From Planctomycetaceae bacterium (GTDB taxonomy: Bacteria > Planctomycetota > Planctomycetia > Planctomycetales > Planctomycetaceae), in NCBI GenBank assembly GCA_016765335.1, contig JAESQE010000073.1, forward strand, positions 6,508 through 11,924: a stretch of 5,417 nucleotides of DNA, written 5' to 3'. The notes below the pieces were generated by a model, which did no database searches, was not told the origin of the DNA, and was given only the letters and a program-made list of their open reading frames with translations. Shown in pieces: positions 1-4,605 of the stretch (its first letter is position 1; each line of letters opens with the position of its first letter). Both the position numbers and the translations under genes were made by a program.

Positions 1-25
1 GGCATCAAAAAGAGCCGTTGTGACT

Positions 26-36
26 CCCAATTTGGG
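26..36. repeat. Short palindrome upstream of the tRNA gene
   Basis: CCCAA-T-TTGGG is a perfect 11-bp palindrome around base 31. It is followed by AT-rich DNA with a 7-bp direct repeat, TGGGTAT, at 33-39 and 45-51. Bases 1-106 show no gene and should hold the promoter of the tRNA gene. A possible -10 (GATAGT, 93-98) exists, but no good -35 goes with it, so no promoter is called. The palindrome could be a protein-binding site or chance. Confidence 0.2.
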
Positions 37-106
37 TATAAAACTGGGTATTAGGAATTTAGGAGAATTTTAGTTCTGTTTGTCACTCTCCTGATAGTAA
101 CAAGTT

Positions 107-180
107 GCACCCGTAGCTCAGTTGGATAGAGCGATGGTTTCCTAAACCATAGGCCGTGGGTTCGAATCCCGCCGGGTATA
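107..180 (+). tRNA. tRNA-Arg (anticodon CCU)
   Basis: A full cloverleaf can be folded by hand. The D-stem is GCTC/GAGC (116-119/129-132). The anticodon stem is ATGGT/ACCAT (134-138/146-150) around the loop TTCCTAA, with anticodon CCT at 141-143. The variable loop is AGGCC. The T-stem is GTGGG/CCCGC around TTCGAAT (161-167). The acceptor stem pairs 107-113 with 173-179 and is imperfect: positions 3-7 pair, C2 faces A71 (108/178), and G1 faces U72 (107/179). The discriminator base is A180 and CCA is not encoded. It decodes AGG. A T-rich stretch follows directly (181-189) and may help end transcription. The weak acceptor end may mean that the 3' half was replaced, for example by an integration event, or that the gene is partly decayed. 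Confidence 0.93.
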
Positions 181-587
181 TTTCTTTTTCAGAATGGGAC
201 TGTCAGTGGCTAGAGCAGAATTTAGTCTGTTCTTATCTCCTTGCAGGCTTGGCGGATTGCTTTTGACCGTCATTTAGTCTGGGCACATGAGCGTTCTGCG
301 TGTTTTCAGCTGGCAGAATCCTGTTGTCGATTTGGTTATCCTGCGATAAGTTTACAAATGTGTTCTTATGGTCATGGAAATGTGCCAATTTGAACTGATA
401 ATTCCCGATGAAATAAGAAGGGAGATTATTTATCAGGCGTTTTCTGTAATATTCTTGTGTAAACTTGCCTCAAACTCAATTTCAACTTTTCTTAGTTATT
501 GATTTTTCTCTTGCCTTGGCAGGGGAATTACGGAATGTTTAAATCGTAGATGTTTTGCGAATGTATATTAGGAGTAATCGAAGTTAA
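181..587. other. 407-bp gene-free region between tRNA-Arg and the RiPP operon
   Basis: No convincing coding sequence was found on either strand. The longest plus-strand frame starting with ATG (368-502, 44 residues) has no ribosome site and no recognisable motif. Repeated words are ATTTAGTCTG (10 bp at 220-229 and 272-281) and TGTTCTTAT (229-237 and 361-369). Possible promoter pieces are TTGAAC at 390-395 with an AT-rich ATAAGA about 17 bp further on, and TTGCCT at 511-516 with a poor -10; neither is strong. The region should contain the promoter of the gene at 588. It could also be the junction of a mobile region inserted at the tRNA. No integrase or transposon end was seen. Confidence 0.5.
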
Positions 588-872
588 ATGGTTTCATTTA
601 CATCAAAGTTAGTAAAGCCTGAAGGTGTTTTGGTGCAGCAGGTGCCTGAGGGGGATTCTGTTTTGCTACATGTCAAAAGTGGAGAATACTTCGGCTTGGA
701 CACGATTGGTCATGCGATGTTTCAAAAACTGACTTGCTCGTCATCGATACAGGTGGCTTACGACGAGATTTTATCGGAATATGATGTTCAAGCCGATGGC
801 CTGCATACGGACATGGTTGCGTTAATTGATGAATTGGTGTCACATGACCTTCTGGAAATTGTTGAGGCGTAA
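588..872 (+). CDS. PqqD-like RiPP recognition protein (lasso B1 / RRE)
   Basis: This 94-residue protein matches the PqqD-like RiPP recognition element that stands alone as B1 in split lasso systems. The family signature is the beta-hairpin and helix segment VLLHVKSGEYFGLDTIGHAM (residues 25-44), where a hydrophobic strand, a turn, 'YFGLD' and a helix precede 'FQKL'. A helical C-terminal half ends in 'LIDELVSHDLLEI'. B1 proteins bind the precursor leader, mainly its Y..P.L motif, and present it to the B2 peptidase; they have no catalytic residues of their own. The start is ATG 588, since TAA lies in frame immediately before it. A Shine-Dalgarno AGGAG sits at 570-574, 13 bases away, which is long. 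It is the first gene of the operon, and its end overlaps the next gene, suggesting translational coupling. Length is normal for the family. Confidence 0.9.
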   Translation: MVSFTSKLVKPEGVLVQQVPEGDSVLLHVKSGEYFGLDTIGHAMFQKLTCSSSIQVAYDEILSEYDVQADGLHTDMVALIDELVSHDLLEIVEA

Positions 873-1329
873 GCTACGGTCGCTCAGGCGGTTGTCGGTC
901 TTAGACTTGGCTTTGATTTTCTATGCAGCACTTTGTGTGCCAGCTGTTTCGATTGCGTTAAAAGTCTTTGGTTTTCGTCGTTGTGCGGGTCGGGTCAACA
1001 GGCGTTATTGTTCATCGAAGGAGTCGGCCTCTGTTTCAGATGATTGGGGCAGGGCGGCTCGTGTGGCACGTCTGGTTGAGATCGCGGCACGAAACAGCAT
1101 CTGGAAACGCAACTGTCTTCGAACTTCTCTGTTGTTAGCGTACTTCCTACGAAAAAAAGGCATTCCAGCAGGATTACAGATTGGCGTGCGTCCTCCTGGC
1201 AAAGGAGATCTCATTGCTCATGCCTGGGTGGAATGGGACGGGCATGTGCTCAATGACGTTCCTCATGTAGCTGAGATTTATACGCCATTTTCAAACCTGA
1301 ATGATGCTGTTTCCCCTCCACGGTGTTAG
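844..1329 (+). CDS. Transglutaminase-like leader peptidase (lasso B2)
   Basis: This 161-residue protein is a lasso B2-type cysteine protease of the transglutaminase fold, which removes the leader from the precursor once B1 has delivered it. A basic N-terminus (KLLRRKLRSLRR) is followed by a hydrophobic helix (about residues 19-42). The catalytic domain shows the expected triad: Cys91 in 'KRNCLRTSLLLAYFLRKKG', His126 in 'AHAWVEWDG' and Asp138 in 'VLND'. The start is uncertain. ATG 844 gives a 29-base overlap with the B1 gene, TTG 862 (preceded by TCTGGAAA) would give 155 residues and an 11-base overlap, and TTG 826 is also open. B2 proteins are usually near 150 residues, so 844 or 862 fits best. 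The last codons and the stop lie inside a 25-bp tandem repeat, so the C-terminus (SPPRC) may have been altered by repeat changes. No active-site residue is missing. Confidence 0.9.
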   Translation: MTFWKLLRRKLRSLRRLSVLDLALIFYAALCVPAVSIALKVFGFRRCAGRVNRRYCSSKESASVSDDWGRAARVARLVEIAARNSIWKRNCLRTSLLLAYFLRKKGIPAGLQIGVRPPGKGDLIAHAWVEWDGHVLNDVPHVAEIYTPFSNLNDAVSPPRC

Positions 1330-1390
1330 TTTTGCAGACTCTCCACTGTTTTAATTTCGCAGACTCTCCACGGTGTTAATTTCGCAGTTC
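1316..1390 (+). repeat. 25-bp tandem repeat, three copies, across the B2/C gene junction
   Basis: Three head-to-tail units start at 1316, 1341 and 1366, each beginning CTCCAC(G/T)GT(G/T)TTA and continuing (A/G)TTT(C/T)GCAGA. Unit 1 and unit 3 share CTCCACGGTGTTA. Unit 2 differs in a few bases, and unit 3 diverges after GCAG. The array covers the end and stop codon of the B2 gene and stops 27 bases before the ATG of the C gene. There are no spacers, so it is not a CRISPR. It looks like slipped-strand duplication and it lengthens the B2-C gap. Because 25 is not a multiple of 3, gain or loss of a unit shifts the reading frame relative to downstream codons. Confidence 0.9.
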
Positions 1391-1417
1391 CTTCCTTTTA
1401 AATTCATCGGATTCTCA

Positions 1418-3265
1418 ATGAGTGGCATTGCAGCAATATTTAACTTGGATGGTGCGTCTGTGGATCTGGCCATTCTGGATCCCATCGCTGATGAACTTAC
1501 TCGTTGCGGACCTGATTCCCGCGAAGTCTTTCAGCAAGGGTCTGTTGGATTAGCTCATACATTGTTTCAGACTGATGATGAGAAACCGCGTGTGTCCCAG
1601 CCGCTAACTTTTGATGACAATGTCTGGATTATCGCCGATGCACGTATCGATGCTCAAGCCGAATTGGTTGGACGATTGCGTGATAAAAACTGCCGTGTCG
1701 AACCGGGGGCTACAGATGCAGAACTCATTCTGCATGCGTATCATGTGTGGGGGGACGAATGCGTAGATTATTTGTTGGGTGATTTTGCGTTCGTGATTTC
1801 GGATTCCAGGCGAAAACGACTGTTTTGCGCACGCGATCAGCTGGGGATTAAGCAACTATTTTATGCAGTGGTTAAAGGCTGTGTTATTGTGAGCAATCAT
1901 CTTGATTGTGTTCGATTGCACCCGGCAGTCTCTTCGGAGTTGAGCGACAGCTTTATTTGCGATTTTCTATTGTTTGGCTGGAATACAAACGTAGTCGCGA
2001 CAGCCTTTCGCGAAATTCACCGCCTTGCCCCGGCACACATTGCACAGTTTACTTGTGATGACGTGAATCTACGTCGTTACTGGTCCGTGCAAGTCCCCGA
2101 TGAAGTGCATCATTTGAGTCATGAAGAACAGGTGGAAGGCTTTAATGAAGTCTTCGAGCAAGCTGTTTCCGACAGAATACGCTGTGACCGCATGGCGATC
2201 TCGATGAGTGGGGGGATGGATTCAACCGCAATCGCAGCAACAGCCTTGCCTATTCTGAAACGTCGATCATCAACCGCGTCGTTGGATGCGTTTAGTATTG
2301 TGTTCGATCACATTATGCCCGACCAAGAGAGACACTTTGCGACCATGGCTGCCAAATACATAGGACTGCCGATCCACTTTATTGTTGCAGACGAACATCC
2401 CTTGTACGATCCTGCGTGGGATAGCCCTGAATACCAATCAACCGAACCTTCTTGCTGGGTTTCTGGTGCAGGTTACGAGTTTTGGAAGGAGGTTGCTTCT
2501 TGTAAAACTCGTGTTATTCTGGATGGCAACGGCGGAGATGAGGCGTTAAATCCTGCCCCTCAGTATTATCCACGGCTATTGAAGGATAGACGGTACGGAC
2601 GCTGGTTGACAGATTGCACACGGCATGTGGCGGCACTGCATCGCTTGCCACCGGTTGGGTTTAGAACTATGTTTTTTAAACGCCCCTGGGCCTGGATGCG
2701 AGGCCAACAGAAAATCGAAGATATCAATGAAAGATTCCCACACTGGATTCATCCAGAAATGGTTCGCAATTTGTCACTGAAAGATCACTGGAATTGGTTT
2801 TGGAAATTCGGGGATGATATTTCCTCAGCCACCCCGGGCGGAGTCGTGGCTGTTGATTCGTTTATGTTGCCCTCGTCAATCGGCGGCAACAGTATCGATC
2901 CCGTCAGCGGTCCGTTCGAGATTCGTTATCCGTTTTTGGACCTACGTGTTCTAAAATATTGCTGGGCACTGCCACCGATACCGCTGCGATTCGAGAAGGA
3001 TGTTTTGCGAAGAGCAATGAAAAATCGTTTGCCAGAAGCTGTACGCACAAGACGAAAACAAGGCCTGATTGGTTTTCCTCTGCTTGCCAGCAATGAGAGT
3101 ATCCCATTGTCTTGGTCGGACTGCCTTGCACGAGCATCAAAGATTCATCGGTTCGTGCAGGCCGATCCATGCGCACACAATCTACCCGGAATCACCGATC
3201 CCAACACGGCCTACACCAACAACCGCGCCTACGAGTTCGCGGTTTGGTTAGGGAACCATGAGTAA
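1418..3265 (+). CDS. Asparagine-synthetase-like lasso macrolactam synthetase (lasso C)
   Basis: This 615-residue protein has the two-domain plan of asparagine synthetase B, as used by lasso cyclases, which adenylate the ring Asp/Glu side chain of the core and join it to the new N-terminus. The N-terminal class II glutaminase fold (about 1-210) begins MSGIAAIFNLDG, and the synthetase domain follows. The PP-loop SGGMDS is at residues 264-269, 'ILDGNGGDE' at 367-375 and 'RYPFLDLRVL' at 503-512, and 'RTRRKQGLIGFP' (from 543) carries the late conserved lysine. The glutaminase site looks dead: the nucleophile Cys is Ser2, 'RGPD' reads CGPD (30-33), and the glutamine-binding 'NGE' motif is replaced by ADARID. 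Loss of this activity is expected for a lasso cyclase. ATG 1418 is chosen because 'MSGIA' aligns with the mature AsnB start; GTG 1373 upstream lies in the tandem repeat. A weak CGGA precedes the ATG. The stop overlaps another ATG at 3258. Confidence 0.93.
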   Translation: MSGIAAIFNLDGASVDLAILDPIADELTRCGPDSREVFQQGSVGLAHTLFQTDDEKPRVSQPLTFDDNVWIIADARIDAQAELVGRLRDKNCRVEPGATDAELILHAYHVWGDECVDYLLGDFAFVISDSRRKRLFCARDQLGIKQLFYAVVKGCVIVSNHLDCVRLHPAVSSELSDSFICDFLLFGWNTNVVATAFREIHRLAPAHIAQFTCDDVNLRRYWSVQVPDEVHHLSHEEQVEGFNEVFEQAVSDRIRCDRMAISMSGGMDSTAIAATALPILKRRSSTASLDAFSIVFDHIMPDQERHFATMAAKYIGLPIHFIVADEHPLYDPAWDSPEYQSTEPSCWVSGAGYEFWKEVASCKTRVILDGNGGDEALNPAPQYYPRLLKDRRYGRWLTDCTRHVAALHRLPPVGFRTMFFKRPWAWMRGQQKIEDINERFPHWIHPEMVRNLSLKDHWNWFWKFGDDISSATPGGVVAVDSFMLPSSIGGNSIDPVSGPFEIRYPFLDLRVLKYCWALPPIPLRFEKDVLRRAMKNRLPEAVRTRRKQGLIGFPLLASNESIPLSWSDCLARASKIHRFVQADPCAHNLPGITDPNTAYTNNRAYEFAVWLGNHE

Positions 3266-3437
3266 CAAAGGTAAAACTACTTTCGACCAGCTAAGATGTC
3301 TTGTTAGGGCCAGCTGATGCACCATCAAAAAAAGCATTTACGTTATTGGTTACGGCTTGCGTAATATTCCGTACATCGCCATAGCGAATCAATTTAGGCG
3401 CTGAATACTCTAATTTATTGTTTTCTTTATTACTCAT
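3258..3437. repeat. Imperfect 13-bp inverted repeat framing the precursor gene
   Basis: The plus strand reads ATGAGTAACAAAG at 3258-3270. The minus strand reads ATGAGTAATAAAG from 3437 to 3425. They match at 12 of 13 positions and face each other across 154 bases, which contain the rest of the precursor gene. The right copy is the start of the precursor gene (MSNK). The left copy overlaps the stop codon of the C gene, has an AGGGAA ribosome-site-like sequence at 3250-3255, and opens a frame of only 19 codons (MSNKGKTTFDQ...) ending with TGA at 3315-3317. Flanks outside the repeats differ. It may be a trace of an inversion, the stump of a second precursor, or coincidence between two common gene starts. 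Confidence 0.5.
3291..3437 (-). CDS. Lasso-type RiPP precursor peptide
   Basis: This 48-residue peptide on the opposite strand to the modifying genes is the likely substrate. The leader carries the hallmark motif: Tyr11, Pro14 and Leu16 (YSAPKL), then IRYGDVRNIT (17-26), matching the Y..P.L...G.....T pattern read by B1 proteins. The C-terminal half has one acidic residue, Asp38, in 'NAFFDG', so Asp38 is the only possible ring-closing side chain there. Core start options are Thr30, Asn31 or Asn32, giving rings of 9, 8 or 7 residues. Asn32 puts Thr30 at the classical -2 position. The tail, GASAGPNKTS, ends in Ser48, a candidate phosphorylation site for the neighbouring kinase. The ribosome site AGGGGAAG (3454 down to 3447) and a sigma70-like promoter precede it. 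Its transcript would run against the C gene. Short length and strand make it easy for gene callers to miss. Confidence 0.88.
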   Translation of the reverse strand: MSNKENNKLEYSAPKLIRYGDVRNITQAVTNNVNAFFDGASAGPNKTS

Positions 3438-3446
3438 ATCTCGTAT

Positions 3447-3454
3447 CTTCCCCT
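3447..3454 (-). promoter_or_regulatory. Ribosome binding site of the precursor gene
   Basis: On the minus strand AGGGGAAG lies about 9-10 bases before ATG 3437 and supports that start. CUUCUU (3472 to 3467) in the leader RNA could pair with GGGAAG (3452 to 3447), with two G-U pairs and a 14-base loop, partly hiding the site. Part of this lies in a small palindrome, AGAAG-C-CTTCT (plus strand 3468-3478). The hairpin is weak and its role is a guess. Confidence 0.6.
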
Positions 3455-3518
3455 GAATAAAAAGCCAAGAAGCCTTCTGGGAGTCGATAAATCCCCTCAG
3501 AACAGACGATTGTTGTTT

Positions 3519-3547
3519 AGAATAGGCAGTTTAGCAGTCTAAGTCAA
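3519..3547 (-). promoter_or_regulatory. Sigma70-like promoter for the precursor gene
   Basis: The minus strand reads TTGACT (3547 to 3542) as a -35 matching 5 of 6 consensus bases, then exactly 17 bases, then TATTCT (3524 to 3519) as a -10 matching 4 of 6. Start of transcription would be near 3512, giving a leader RNA of about 75 bases before the precursor ATG. The site lies in the gap between the divergent precursor and kinase genes, so the precursor can be expressed at its own level apart from the enzymes. Confidence 0.55.
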
Positions 3548-3600
3548 GCAGTTTCCAGTAAACTACGGGCCTAATGTTTATTGGGATATTTTGTGCGTTC

Positions 3601-3610
3601 AGGAAGAGAG
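3601..3610 (+). promoter_or_regulatory. Ribosome binding site that sets the kinase start
   Basis: The purine-rich AGGAAGAGAG ends 5 bases before ATG 3616. An ATG at 3574 is in frame 14 codons upstream but has no such site, and its extra residues (MFIGIFCAFRKRDT) do not resemble the family N-terminus. This favours 3616. No clear plus-strand promoter was found for this gene, so it may be read through from the C gene. Confidence 0.65.
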
Positions 3611-3615
3611 ACACT

Positions 3616-4578
3616 ATGTACTGTTACTTTGCCTTTGGGATGAGAATTGATAGCTCAGGCGAGATTCCAGGTCTTCATTGCATTGAAGATTGCGACCTTA
3701 GAGAAGAACGCCCAGTAGATTTGACCATTTGGATTGACCAGACGCCTGAATTGACTGAACCTGCTCATCCAGTTCACGGCGATGCGACAGCACCGGGGGC
3801 TTACTACGAAAATCGGAGTTTATTTCGGTTCGAGAAATCTGGAATCTTATTAATTCGTTTCCATGATGGCACAGACTTTTATGTCGATCGATTGGGAACA
3901 CAGATTTGGACGACATGGAAGCCTCCTTTTACGTCTGAGGATATGTCAACCTACTTGCTGGGGCCTATTCTAGGATATGTGCTTCGGATTCGAGGATCAG
4001 TTGCTCTGCACGCCAGTTCTTTTGTGGTGGGTGATCGAGCCATTGCATTGACTGGTTCCGCAGGGGCGGGAAAATCAACAACTGTGGCTGCCTTGGCAAT
4101 GCGTGGGAACCCGGTATTGGCTGATGATGTGACAGTGCTTGAAGAAGAGGGCACCGGTTTCCGAGTTTTGCCAAGTTATCCGCATTTACGGCTTTGGCCT
4201 GAATCTGCTGAATTGCTTTTAGGCTCTGTCGATTCTCTGGAGCCGATTACTCCCAACTGGCATAAACTTGATTTCAACCTTCTGGATGGTTATCAGTTTG
4301 CAACCTCTGCTGCTCATTTGTCAACAATCTATTTTATTGCTGATCGCAGCCCGGAGGATCGCGCTCCTTGGGTTGAACAAGTCGATGGCCAGGAGCAATT
4401 GATTGGTTTGATCGGCAACACCTATGGCAACGGCTTGCTTGATGAATCGATGCGTCTTCATGAGTTCAACGTTTTGGGGCGACTTATTCAAAGCGTGAAA
4501 GTAAAACGCGTTGTCCCTCATATTTCACCCGACCGTTTGGGACGACTTTGCGACGTAATTTTAGAAGACTGCCAATAA
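3616..4578 (+). CDS. HPr-kinase-like RiPP peptide kinase
   Basis: This 320-residue protein resembles the HPr kinase/phosphorylase C-terminal domain as found in RiPP clusters. The N-terminal part (1-125) begins MYCYFAFGMRIDSS, like the 'Y.afGl.i.S' start common in this group. 'LHASSF' (131-136) precedes the P-loop GSAGAGKST (147-155), and 'VLADDV' (167-172) gives the conserved Asp pair (170, 171). 'YPHLRLWPE' (188-196) follows. In paeninodin-type lasso clusters such kinases phosphorylate the C-terminal Ser of the precursor. Here the precursor ends in Ser48, which fits, but the target is inferred from context. The HPr-binding domain of true HprK is not evident, so a role in carbon control is unlikely. 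ATG 3616 is supported by AGGAAGAGAG at 3601-3610. The methyltransferase gene follows after 27 bases, suggesting one transcript. Confidence 0.85.
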   Translation: MYCYFAFGMRIDSSGEIPGLHCIEDCDLREERPVDLTIWIDQTPELTEPAHPVHGDATAPGAYYENRSLFRFEKSGILLIRFHDGTDFYVDRLGTQIWTTWKPPFTSEDMSTYLLGPILGYVLRIRGSVALHASSFVVGDRAIALTGSAGAGKSTTVAALAMRGNPVLADDVTVLEEEGTGFRVLPSYPHLRLWPESAELLLGSVDSLEPITPNWHKLDFNLLDGYQFATSAAHLSTIYFIADRSPEDRAPWVEQVDGQEQLIGLIGNTYGNGLLDESMRLHEFNVLGRLIQSVKVKRVVPHISPDRLGRLCDVILEDCQ

Positions 4579-4605
4579 TCTTGACACAGGAATTTGAGGG
4601 ACGCG

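Noticed and set aside
142..273. 43-residue minus-strand ORF ending in a '[10 protein letters not shown]' stretch
   Set aside because: It runs through the tRNA gene in reverse; 'RRDSNPRP' is the well-known false translation of a tRNA T-arm.
368..502. 44-residue plus-strand ORF (MVMEMCQFELII...) in the leader region
   Set aside because: No ribosome site, no leader motif or known domain, and a length expected by chance in this composition.
1316..1390. CRISPR array
   Set aside because: The 25-bp units abut without spacers.
1373..1417. GTG start extending the C protein by 15 residues
   Set aside because: The extra residues come from the tandem repeat, and MSGIA at 1418 aligns with the normal AsnB-type start.
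2904..3176. 90-residue minus-strand ORF inside the C gene
   Set aside because: Shadow of the conserved 3' part of C, with no family signature of its own.
3574..3615. ATG start extending the kinase by 14 residues
   Set aside because: No Shine-Dalgarno before it, whereas AGGAAGAGAG sits right before ATG 3616, whose N-terminus looks like the family.
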